A stretch of DNA of 6,378 bases from an uncultured bacterium (GTDB lineage Bacteria; Chloroflexota; Anaerolineae; JACIWP01), in NCBI GenBank assembly GCA_903872005.1, contig CAIQJD010000031.1, forward strand, positions 1 through 6,378, written 5' to 3'. The notes below the pieces were generated by a model that did no database searches, had not been told where the DNA came from, and was given only the letters and a program-made list of their open reading frames with translations. Every line of letters begins with the position of its first letter. The stretch's first letter is position 1. Shown here one piece after another: positions 1 to 6,091 of this stretch. A program made the translations under genes and the position numbers.

Positions 1-1
1 C

Positions 2-1414
2 GATCCGGACGCGGCCTTCTACTGGCTGGCGAAGATGGTCTACGCTGGCGAAGACCCGCGCTTCATCTTCCGGCGCATGTTGATCTTCGCCGGCGAAGAT
101 ATCGGCATGGCCGACCCGCGCGCCATCACCGTCGCCCAGGCGTGCGCCGACGCCTTCGAGCGCGTCGGCCTCCCCGAAGGGAACTTTCATCTGGCCGAGG
201 CGGCGCTCTATCTGGCGACCGCGCCCAAGTCCAACTCGGTGATGGGCTATTTCGACGCCCTGGCGGTCGTGGAGAAAGAACGCGAGGGCGAGCCGCCGGC
301 GCATCTCAAAGATGCCAGCCGCGACAAAGAGGGCTTCGGTCACGGCGAGGGCTATCTCTATCCCCACGCCTATCGGGACCATTGGGTGGCGCAACAATAT
401 CTGCCCGACGCCTTGCAGGGACGCGTCTTCTATCAGCCCAACGATCAGGGCTATGAGCGGGACATCCGCGCCGCTACCCTGCGCCGGCGCGAAGCCCAAT
501 TGACCGCCATGTTGGAGAGCGAGGCGACCGCGCCGGCCGAAATCCTCACCTTCTCGCCGGCCGACCGCGGCCGCGAGCGCTGGCTGCAACGCGCCATCAG
601 CGGGGCCAGCCGGCAACTGGAGGGCCTGCGTGAACGGGTCTTCGCCGGCCTGACGCTGCAACGGCACCATATTGTGCTGGATTTGAATGCCGGCGCCGGC
701 CTGCTGACCTGGGAGGCGCTGCGGCGCACGCCCGAAGGGAGCGTGTGGGCCGTGACAGCCGATGCCCAGGCCGCCGGGGGGCTGCGCCAACTGGTCGCCG
801 GCCTGCCCGAACTGGAGCGCCCCATCGTCTTGCAGGGCGCGCTGGCCGATTTGCCGGCGCTCCTGGCGGCCCAGGCGCCGGCCGGCCTGCGCTTCGACGC
901 CATCATCGGGCGCAACGCCCTGGCCGGCCGCCCCGACCGCGCTGGCGTCCTCGCCCTGCTTGCCGGCTTGCTGGCGCCGGCCGGCGCGCTCTCCCTGGCC
1001 GAAAACCTGCCGCGCCGGGCGCAACGTCTCTACCGCCTGGCCGATCTGACGGCGCTGGGCGACGATCTGGCGCGGCGCATCGTGGCCGGCGAAGAAGCGA
1101 TCTACGCCGACCCGACCGACGCGTTGGTCAACTGGGACGCTGACGACCTGGAGGCGGCCGCACGCGCCGCCGGCCTGACGGCGCGCGTGACGGTGGAGAC
1201 GGAATCCAGTGAGCGGATCATCACGCCGGCGCAGGTGGAGCGCTGGTTCGACCTGGCTGCGGCCGGCCCGCGCCCCGGCTATGCCCAGCGGCTCCTGGCC
1301 GGCGGCTTCCTGAACGAAGAGGAGCTGGGGCGCTATCGCGCCGCGCTGGCCGGCGCGACGCGCGCGCCGGCGCAGTGGGCTACGGCAACGGCCTATCTGG
1401 TCGCCGGTTGGTAA
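2..1414 (+). CDS. rarA: Replication-associated recombination protein RarA (MgsA) C-terminal part, fused to a SAM-dependent methyltransferase-like domain; 5' truncated
   Basis: The frame is open from the window edge (first visible residues DPDAAFYWLAK), so the true start and the AAA+ ATPase core lie upstream; the ATG at 35 is internal. Visible residues 1 to about 170 match the RarA/MgsA C-terminal region (helical and tetramerisation parts): AGEDPRFIFRRMLIFAGEDI, LYLATAPKSN, YLYPHAY and VAQQYLPDALQGR. RarA is a clamp-loader-like ATPase that acts at stalled replication forks with SSB. E. coli RarA ends shortly after this region (447 residues in all), but here about 300 further residues follow in frame. 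They contain a Rossmann-type motif I (VLDLNAGAGLLTWEAL, about 674-721), a following strand VWAVTADA, and a motif-IV-like strand FDAIIGRNAL. This fits a class I methyltransferase fold; I see no DPPY or NPPF motif, so DNA amino-methylation is not supported. RarA identity is firm; the activity of the second domain is inferred. Confidence 0.9.
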   Translation, partial: DPDAAFYWLAKMVYAGEDPRFIFRRMLIFAGEDIGMADPRAITVAQACADAFERVGLPEGNFHLAEAALYLATAPKSNSVMGYFDALAVVEKEREGEPPAHLKDASRDKEGFGHGEGYLYPHAYRDHWVAQQYLPDALQGRVFYQPNDQGYERDIRAATLRRREAQLTAMLESEATAPAEILTFSPADRGRERWLQRAISGASRQLEGLRERVFAGLTLQRHHIVLDLNAGAGLLTWEALRRTPEGSVWAVTADAQAAGGLRQLVAGLPELERPIVLQGALADLPALLAAQAPAGLRFDAIIGRNALAGRPDRAGVLALLAGLLAPAGALSLAENLPRRAQRLYRLADLTALGDDLARRIVAGEEAIYADPTDALVNWDADDLEAAARAAGLTARVTVETESSERIITPAQVERWFDLAAAGPRPGYAQRLLAGGFLNEEELGRYRAALAGATRAPAQWATATAYLVAGW

Positions 1415-1435
1415 GACCTGTGAGGTCTTACCAAC
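1407..1435. terminator. Perfect 13-bp palindromic hairpin between convergent genes, candidate bidirectional terminator or dispersed repeat
   Basis: The left arm GTTGGTAAGACCT (1407-1419) and right arm AGGTCTTACCAAC (1423-1435) are exact reverse complements around a 3-nt GTG loop. The hairpin overlaps the rarA stop codon (1412-1414) and ends 4 nt before the 3' end of the convergent exporter operon (1440), where a shared terminator is expected. Neither strand has a T-tract after the stem, so it is not a classical intrinsic terminator. Its modest GC content and exact symmetry contrast with the GC-rich surroundings, so it could instead be a copy of a dispersed palindrome. The structure is certain; the function is inferred. 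Confidence 0.65.
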
Positions 1436-1439
1436 AAGC

Positions 1440-2732
1440 TCACCGCAGCACGGCGTCGGCCGGCATCCCCGGCTTCAAAATGCCTTCGGGATTCTCAAGC
1501 TCGATCTTGACCGCGAAGACGGTATTGATGCGCTCATCCTGGGTCTGCACGTTGCGCGGCGTGAACTCGGCCTGCGTCGCCAGATGGATCACCACCCCGC
1601 TGAAGACCCGCTCCGGATACGAATTGACGCGCACCTCGGCGCGCTGCCCCACATACACCCGGCCGAGTTGCGCTTCGGGCACATAGATGATCAGGCGCAC
1701 TTTGCTGATGTCCGCTAGGGTCAGCAGGGTCGCGCCGGCCAGGGCGGTCTCGCCGGCATGGGCGATCTGACTGGCGACCAGGCCGGCGCGCGGGGCGCGC
1801 AGCGTCAGCTTGCTGCGGCGCACTTCCAGCGCCTCGACGGCGGCGCGCGCCGCATCCACTTTGCGTTGGGCCAGGGCGATCTCTTGCGGCCGCGGGCCGG
1901 CTTGCGCCAGGGCCAGCGCGGCGCGCTTCACGGCCACATCGGCCGTCGCCAGTTGATAGCCGCTCTCAGCGCGATGGACGGCCGCTTCGGCGGCGGCCGG
2001 CTCCTCGCGTAGCTGGCGCAAGGCCGCCAGCGCGCTCTGGGCCGCGGCCACTCCCAGCCCCGCCTGATCCAGCGTCGCCTGGGCGATTTCCACCTGCACT
2101 GCCAGAATCTCTTTGGTCGAGCGCTCGGTATCGGCCCCGCCGGCCTGATAGCTCTCGTAACGCACGCGCGCCTCGGAGAGGCCGGCCGTGGCCCGCTCGA
2201 CGCGTGCCAGCGCCAGGCTGACCTCGTTCTCGGCCGCACCGATCCTGGTATCCAGCGCCAGGAGATTATCGCGCAGCGTGGCCGCATCGTCCCAGGCGCG
2301 CCGCGCGCCGGCCTGGCGCGTCTCGGCCTGCGTCACGGCCGCGGTCGCTGCCTCAATCTGGGCCGGCCGTGGGCCGGCGCTGACGCGCGCCAGCTCTGCC
2401 TCGGCCGAATGCACCGCCGCCTGGGCCTGTCCGATTTGGGCCGCCAGGAGCGTCGCGTCAAGCTCCACCAACGTCTGGCCGGCCGCGACGGCATCGCCCT
2501 CGCCGACCGCGAGGCGCGTGATGCGCCCGCCGATCTCGGCGGCGATGGCGACCCGATCGGCCTCCATCGTCCCGGAGCCTTCGATCACATCGGACGCCGG
2601 CGCCGAGGCCACGCCGAGGCGCTCCCCGACCTGCGCGATCTGCGGCAACGTCAGCGGCGCGCAGCCGGCCAACGTCGCCAGACAGAGCAGCATGAGTGTG
2701 ACGCGAGCGATATCCCTGCTGATGCCACTCAT
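1440..2732 (-). CDS. HlyD/YbhG-family efflux adaptor (membrane fusion protein), predicted lipoprotein
   Basis: This 430-residue protein is a periplasmic-type adaptor for the ABC exporter encoded upstream. The N-terminus is a lipoprotein signal: Arg residues, the hydrophobic stretch VTLMLLCLAT, then lipobox LAGC with Cys24. Residues about 52-95 form the first half of the biotinyl-lipoyl-like domain (GGRITRLAVGEGDAVAAGQT). Residues about 96-305 are Ala/Glu/Gln-rich and form a long coiled-coil hairpin whose two arms each carry an AGPRP-x-x-I motif (near 119 and 278). The second lipoyl half follows (LRAPRAGLVASQIAHAGETA), then the beta-barrel and C-terminal region with AEFTPRNVQTQDER and KPGMPADA, which resemble E. 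coli YbhG. The start overlaps the previous stop as ATGA, with a strong Shine-Dalgarno at 2742-2750. It is the last gene of the operon and a paralogue of its upstream neighbour. Family is sure; substrate and outer partner are unknown. Confidence 0.9.
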   Translation of the reverse strand: MSGISRDIARVTLMLLCLATLAGCAPLTLPQIAQVGERLGVASAPASDVIEGSGTMEADRVAIAAEIGGRITRLAVGEGDAVAAGQTLVELDATLLAAQIGQAQAAVHSAEAELARVSAGPRPAQIEAATAAVTQAETRQAGARRAWDDAATLRDNLLALDTRIGAAENEVSLALARVERATAGLSEARVRYESYQAGGADTERSTKEILAVQVEIAQATLDQAGLGVAAAQSALAALRQLREEPAAAEAAVHRAESGYQLATADVAVKRAALALAQAGPRPQEIALAQRKVDAARAAVEALEVRRSKLTLRAPRAGLVASQIAHAGETALAGATLLTLADISKVRLIIYVPEAQLGRVYVGQRAEVRVNSYPERVFSGVVIHLATQAEFTPRNVQTQDERINTVFAVKIELENPEGILKPGMPADAVLR

Positions 2733-4132
2733 AGCGCAGCGCCTCCCTCCGCCAGAATGCGGGCGTCGGCCGGCATGCCCGGCTTCAGCGCATGGTCCGG
2801 ATTGGTCAGCTCGACTTTTACAGCGAAGACCATGCTGGCCCGTTCCTCTTTGGTTTGCACATTCTTGGGCGTGTACTCGGCCTGGGAGGCGATGTGCGCC
2901 ACCCGACCGCGGAAGACGCGGCCGGGGAAAGAATCCACGCTGACTTCCACGTCTTGCCCAACTTTGACCCGGCCGATCTGGTCTTCGGCGATGTAGACGG
3001 TGAGCGTGACCTCATCGAGATTGGCGATCTTGAGCAGCGCCGCGCCCGGCGCGACGATCTCCCCCAGGCTGACGTTGCGCTCGGTGACCAGGCCGGCCAG
3101 GGGCGCCGCCAGGGTCATCTTCTGGCGCTGGGCTTGCAATGTTTGCACGGCCGCCTGCGCCTCGGCCACGCCGGCTTCGGCCACGGCGATGTCCTCGCGC
3201 CGCGCGCCGGCCTGCAGGTCGGCGACCAGCGCCTGGGTCGCCGGCACGGCCGCCTCGGCCTCGCGATAGGCCGACTCGGCCGCGTGGACCTGCGCGTCCA
3301 GGGCCAGCGGTCGCTGGCGCTCTTTCTGCAAGCTCTCCAGGTTTCGCAGGGTCGCGGCGTAGGCCGTCTTGGCCTCGTCCAGGGCGGCATGGGCCTGCCA
3401 GGTGCGCTGGCCGGCCAGGTTGGCCTGCGAGCTGGCCGCGGCCATCTTTTCCGGGCCGACCGGCACGGTGATGATGCGCGTGCCGCCGCCGGGGACGGGG
3501 ATTTCAACCTGCACGCCGCCGCGCAGCGCATCCACCAGGCGGTTATACATCGCCAGCTCCATATCGGCGGCGCGCGCCGCCAGCTCGGCGATGCGCGCCT
3601 GGCCGGCGGCCAGGGCGACCTGGCTCTGGGCGACGACGATCTGCGCATCCAGCTCTTGCGGGGCGTCGCGCACGGCCCGCGCGTCGTCCCAGGCGCGGCG
3701 CGCCCCCCGGGCGGCGGTCTGGGCCACCGCGACGCCGGCCTCTGCCTGGGCGATGGCTTCGGGCCGCGCGCCGGCCTGCGCCAGATCCACGCCGGCCTGG
3801 GCCAGCGCCAGCGCGGCCTGGGCCTTCTTGATTTCGGCATCCAGCAGCGCGGTATCCAGGCGCGCGACCGTCTGGCCGGCGCGCGTCTCGTCGCCTTCAT
3901 CCGCGCCCAGTTCGGCCAGCCGGCCGCCCACCTCGGAGACGACCGAAACGGTCTGCGCCTCGATGACGCCAGAAGCCGTCAGGTCGGCCGCGCCGGCCGG
4001 CGCGGCGACCAGCCCCAGGCGCACGCGCAGCGCCTCCAAGGCTGCCGGCTGGAGGCGGGAATAGTACCAGCCGCCGGCCACGCCGGCCGCCAGCAAGATG
4101 ACGAAGATGAGGAGTCGGACCGTTCGTTTCAT
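2729..4132 (-). CDS. HlyD/YbhG-family efflux adaptor (membrane fusion protein), N-terminally anchored
   Basis: This 467-residue adaptor begins MKRTVRLLIFVILLAAGVAG, a short basic N-terminus and one hydrophobic helix with no lipobox Cys, so it is probably an uncleaved membrane anchor. The order is lipoyl half 1 (about 53-96, GGRLAELGADEGDETRAGQT), coiled-coil hairpin (about 97-338), lipoyl half 2 (LAAPLAGLVTERNVSLGEIV) and beta-barrel plus C-terminal region (AEYTPKNVQTKEER, KPGMPADA). Both hairpin arms carry an AGAR-x-x-x-I motif (near 120 and 309). Residues about 205-229 are unusual: a Gly/Pro/Val-rich, beta-like insert (VEIPVPGGGTRIITVPVGPE) interrupts the helices near the hairpin tip. It shares GARRAWDDA and much of the C-terminus with the downstream adaptor. 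The ATG overlaps the stop of the preceding ATPase gene as ATGA, and GGAGG lies 6 nt upstream (4139-4143). Adaptor family is firm; whether it pairs with the second adaptor is inferred. Confidence 0.9.
   Translation of the reverse strand: MKRTVRLLIFVILLAAGVAGGWYYSRLQPAALEALRVRLGLVAAPAGAADLTASGVIEAQTVSVVSEVGGRLAELGADEGDETRAGQTVARLDTALLDAEIKKAQAALALAQAGVDLAQAGARPEAIAQAEAGVAVAQTAARGARRAWDDARAVRDAPQELDAQIVVAQSQVALAAGQARIAELAARAADMELAMYNRLVDALRGGVQVEIPVPGGGTRIITVPVGPEKMAAASSQANLAGQRTWQAHAALDEAKTAYAATLRNLESLQKERQRPLALDAQVHAAESAYREAEAAVPATQALVADLQAGARREDIAVAEAGVAEAQAAVQTLQAQRQKMTLAAPLAGLVTERNVSLGEIVAPGAALLKIANLDEVTLTVYIAEDQIGRVKVGQDVEVSVDSFPGRVFRGRVAHIASQAEYTPKNVQTKEERASMVFAVKVELTNPDHALKPGMPADARILAEGGAAL
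2742..2750 (-). promoter_or_regulatory. Strong Shine-Dalgarno for the lipoprotein adaptor
   Basis: The coding strand reads GGAGGGAGG, ending 9 nt before the ATG at 2732, within the last codons of the preceding adaptor gene. It is the longest purine-rich site in the operon. With the ATGA overlap it suggests this last gene is both coupled to its neighbour and able to recruit ribosomes itself. Confidence 0.6.
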
Positions 4133-5133
4133 GCGGAACCTCCAGTCCCCTGGGCCGGCGCATCCTCGCCGGCAGGACGGGCAATGCTGGCCCGGGCCAC
4201 GCTGGCCCGGGCCACGCTGGCGATGAAGACGTCTTCCAGCGATGGGGCAATCGGCTCGATGGAGAAGACAGCGACGCCGGCGTCGGTCAACAAAGCGCGC
4301 GTCGCCTCCCGACGCTGCTCCGCGCCGAGGCCGACGGCATGCACCTGCGCCCCATACAGGGCGACCTCTTCAAACCAGCCGCTCTGACGCAGCGCCGGGA
4401 TGGCCGTCGCCGGCGCGTCGCAATCAATCTCCAATACCTGGCCGCGCATCTCGCGCCGTTTGACCTCTTCGGGCGTCCCCTGGGCCACGATGCGCCCGCG
4501 ATGGATGAAGGCCAGGCGATGGCAATGCTCGGCCTCGTCCATGTAGTGAGTCGTCACCAGGATCGTCGTGCCGCCTTCCGAGAGCTGATAGAGCAGATCC
4601 CAGAAGGCGCGCCGCGAGACCGGGTCTACGCCGGCCGTCGGCTCGTCCAGGAAGAGCATGGCCGGCTCGTGCAGGATGGCCGCGCCCAGGGCCAGGCGCT
4701 GCTTCCAGCCGCCGGCCAGGTTGCGCGTCAGCTCGCGCTCGCGCCCCAGCAAGCCGGCCATCTGCAACGCGAAGGCTTTGCGCGCCCGCAGGCGCTCGCC
4801 GCGCACGCCATAGGTGCGCCCGAAGAAGTTGAGATTCTCGGCCACGGTCAGGTCGTTGTACAGGCTGAACTTCTGCGACATGTAGCCGATGCGCCGGCGG
4901 ATTTCGTCGGCCTGGCGCGCCACATCGAAACCCAGGACGCGCGCCGAGCCGGCGCTGGGCGTCAGCAGCCCCAACAACATGCGGATGGTCGTGGTCTTGC
5001 CGGAGCCATTGGGCCCCAGGAAGCCGAAGATTTCGCCGCGCCCGACCGTGAAATCAATATGGTTGACGGCGACGAAATCCCCGAAACGCTTGACCAGATC
5101 GCGCACTTCGACCGCCATCTCACGCTCGCCCAT
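4129..5133 (-). CDS. ABC-2 type exporter ATP-binding protein, equivalent to the C-terminal half of YbhF (ATPase B)
   Basis: This 334-residue cytoplasmic nucleotide-binding subunit powers the exporter. It shows Walker A GPNGSGKT (40-47), Q-loop Gln87 in GYMSQKFSLY, Walker B MLFLDEPT (159-166), D-loop GVDP (168-171) and H-loop His196 in TTHYMDEAE. The ABC signature is NLAGGWKQR (138-146) instead of LSGGQ or LSGGM, so the site it contributes to its partner is weakened. The C-terminal SLEDVFIA motif is typical of drug and polysaccharide-type ABC-2 ATPases and is followed by a low-complexity tail. I chose the start at 5133 because GAGG (5140-5143) lies 6 nt before it; it overlaps the upstream ATPase gene by 14 nt. 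The alternative ATG at 5118 would give 329 residues, starting 1 nt after that gene's stop. Frame extension up to 5283 only shadows the upstream gene. Substrate unknown. Confidence 0.93.
   Translation of the reverse strand: MGEREMAVEVRDLVKRFGDFVAVNHIDFTVGRGEIFGFLGPNGSGKTTTIRMLLGLLTPSAGSARVLGFDVARQADEIRRRIGYMSQKFSLYNDLTVAENLNFFGRTYGVRGERLRARKAFALQMAGLLGRERELTRNLAGGWKQRLALGAAILHEPAMLFLDEPTAGVDPVSRRAFWDLLYQLSEGGTTILVTTHYMDEAEHCHRLAFIHRGRIVAQGTPEEVKRREMRGQVLEIDCDAPATAIPALRQSGWFEEVALYGAQVHAVGLGAEQRREATRALLTDAGVAVFSIEPIAPSLEDVFIASVARASVARASIARPAGEDAPAQGTGGSA
4139..4143 (-). promoter_or_regulatory. Shine-Dalgarno for the membrane-anchored adaptor
   Basis: The coding strand reads GGAGG, then TTCCGC (6 nt), then the ATG at 4132. 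It supports this start, which overlaps the TGA of the ATPase B gene as ATGA. Confidence 0.65.
4186..4215 (-). repeat. Two perfect 15-bp tandem units in the 3' end of the ATPase B gene
   Basis: The 15-bp unit GCTGGCCCGGGCCAC (plus strand) occurs twice in a row (4186-4200, 4201-4215), followed by a partial GCTGGC. On the coding strand it encodes five-residue units, giving ASVARASVARASIAR near residues 305-319, just after the conserved DVFI motif. The unit length keeps the frame, so copy-number change would only lengthen or shorten the tail. Probably a slippage product with little effect on function. Confidence 0.7.
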
Positions 5134-6088
5134 CGCTCGCCTCGCTCTCTGCCTGACGCCGCACCAGGCTGATGAATGCCTCTTCCATGCGGGCGCGGGT
5201 CTGGCGCATGTCGAGGATCGCCACGCCGGCCGCCTGCAGGCGCGCCGCGACTTCGGGCATGCGCCGGCCGGCATCGTCCACAATCAAGTGCAGCATCTCG
5301 CCGTAGGTCTGCGCTTCGCGCAGGCCCGCCATGCCGGCCAATGCCTGGCGCGCCAACCGGGAATCGGCCGGCCGCAGCTCAATCACCTGGCCCTGCACCA
5401 GCGCCTTGATGCGTTGCGGCGAATCGCAGACGATGACGCGCCCCCCATACATCAGCGCCAGGCGCGAGCAGCGCTCGGCCTCGTCCATGTAGGGCGTGCT
5501 GACGAAGAGGGTGACGCCGGCCAGATGCACCTCGGTCAAAATGTCCCAGAATTCGCGCCGCGAGACCGGGTCTACGCCAGTGGTCGGCTCATCCAGGAAG
5601 AGGAGCGGCGGCTGGTGCAGCAGGGTGCAGGCCAGGGCCAGCTTTTGCTTCATGCCGCCGGAGAGCTGGCCGGCGCGCCGGTTGACGAACTCTTCCAGGC
5701 GCGCGAAGCCCAGCAGGCGCGTGATGCGCCGGCCGCGTTCGGGCTGACGCACGCCCTGGATGTCGGCGAAGAAGTTCAGGTTTTCCATGACCGTCAGGTC
5801 GCTGTAGAGCGAGAACTGCTGCGGCATGTAGCCGATGCGGCGCTTGACCTCTTCGGGCCGGCGGGCAATGTCGAAGCCGGCGACGCGCGCCGCGCCGGCG
5901 CTGGGGCGCATGACGCCGCAGAGCATACGGATGGTCGTCGTCTTGCCGGCGCCATCTGGCCCCAGCAGGCCGAAGATTTCGCCCGGCCGCACCGCCAGGT
6001 CCAGTTGATCCACGGCCGTGATCGTTTTGAAGCGCCGCGTCAGGCGCCGGGTTTCGATGACGCAATCGGGCGTTACATCGGCCATCAT
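5120..6088 (-). CDS. ABC-2 type exporter ATP-binding protein, equivalent to the N-terminal half of YbhF (ATPase A)
   Basis: This 322-residue nucleotide-binding subunit has Walker A GPDGAGKT (43-50), Q-loop Gln90 in GYMPQQFSLY, an intact signature LSGGMKQK (142-149), Walker B LLFLDEPT (162-169) with catalytic Glu167, and D-loop GVDP (171-174). The H-loop reads VSTPYMDEAERC: Pro199 (codon 5492-5494) replaces the His that contacts the ATP gamma-phosphate. The GPDGAGKT and LSGGMKQK motifs and the missing His match, from memory, the N-terminal half of E. coli YbhF. The protein closes with MEEAFISLV. It is very similar to the downstream ATPase over Walker A to Q-loop, so the two arose by duplication. 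ATGs at 6088 and 6085 are adjacent; GGAG at 6095-6098 sits 6 nt from the first. It starts 3 nt after the permease stop. It probably dimerises with the product of the next gene. Confidence 0.93.
   Translation of the reverse strand: MMADVTPDCVIETRRLTRRFKTITAVDQLDLAVRPGEIFGLLGPDGAGKTTTIRMLCGVMRPSAGAARVAGFDIARRPEEVKRRIGYMPQQFSLYSDLTVMENLNFFADIQGVRQPERGRRITRLLGFARLEEFVNRRAGQLSGGMKQKLALACTLLHQPPLLFLDEPTTGVDPVSRREFWDILTEVHLAGVTLFVSTPYMDEAERCSRLALMYGGRVIVCDSPQRIKALVQGQVIELRPADSRLARQALAGMAGLREAQTYGEMLHLIVDDAGRRMPEVAARLQAAGVAILDMRQTRARMEEAFISLVRRQAESEASDGRA
5140..5143 (-). promoter_or_regulatory. Ribosome binding site deciding the start of ATPase B
   Basis: The coding strand reads GAGG followed by a 6-nt spacer (CGAGCG) before the ATG at 5133. 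The competing ATG at 5118 is preceded only by a weak GGGCGAG at unfavourable spacing. This favours the 5133 start. The site lies inside the end of the ATPase A gene, which suggests translational coupling. Confidence 0.5.
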
Positions 6089-6091
6089 GGT

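Noticed and set aside
35..37. ATG at 35 as the start of the first gene
   Set aside because: RarA-like sequence (DPDAAFYWLAK) is already in frame before it and the AAA+ core is missing, so the gene continues upstream of the window.
557..1414. DNA adenine or cytosine-N4 methyltransferase (restriction-modification) reading of the RarA extension
   Set aside because: No DPPY, NPPF or TSPPY motif is visible and no restriction gene is nearby; only a general class I methyltransferase fold is supported.
1407..1435. Classical rho-independent terminator
   Set aside because: The stem is present but neither strand has a U-run after it, so only a candidate or shared terminator is called.
1758..2012. Small plus-strand frame opposite the lipoprotein adaptor
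   Set aside because: No domain or convincing ribosome site; it falls opposite a well-supported gene.
2792..4387. A 531-codon open frame on the plus strand, antisense to the anchored adaptor and the end of ATPase B
   Set aside because: The composition (Gly/Arg/Leu/Asp/Gln-rich, no domain) is the mirror of an Ala-rich coiled-coil gene in GC-rich DNA. The minus-strand frames show clear HlyD and ABC motifs, so this is a shadow.
4339..5172. A 277-codon plus-strand frame opposite ATPase B
   Set aside because: It lies opposite all the conserved ATPase motifs and has no recognisable domain; an artefact of GC-rich codon use.
5134..5283. N-terminal extension of ATPase B to an ATG at 5283
   Set aside because: The extra 50 residues lie in the coding region of ATPase A in another frame, are Arg/Ala/Pro-rich and do not resemble any ABC N-terminus; ABC homology begins after the 5133 start.
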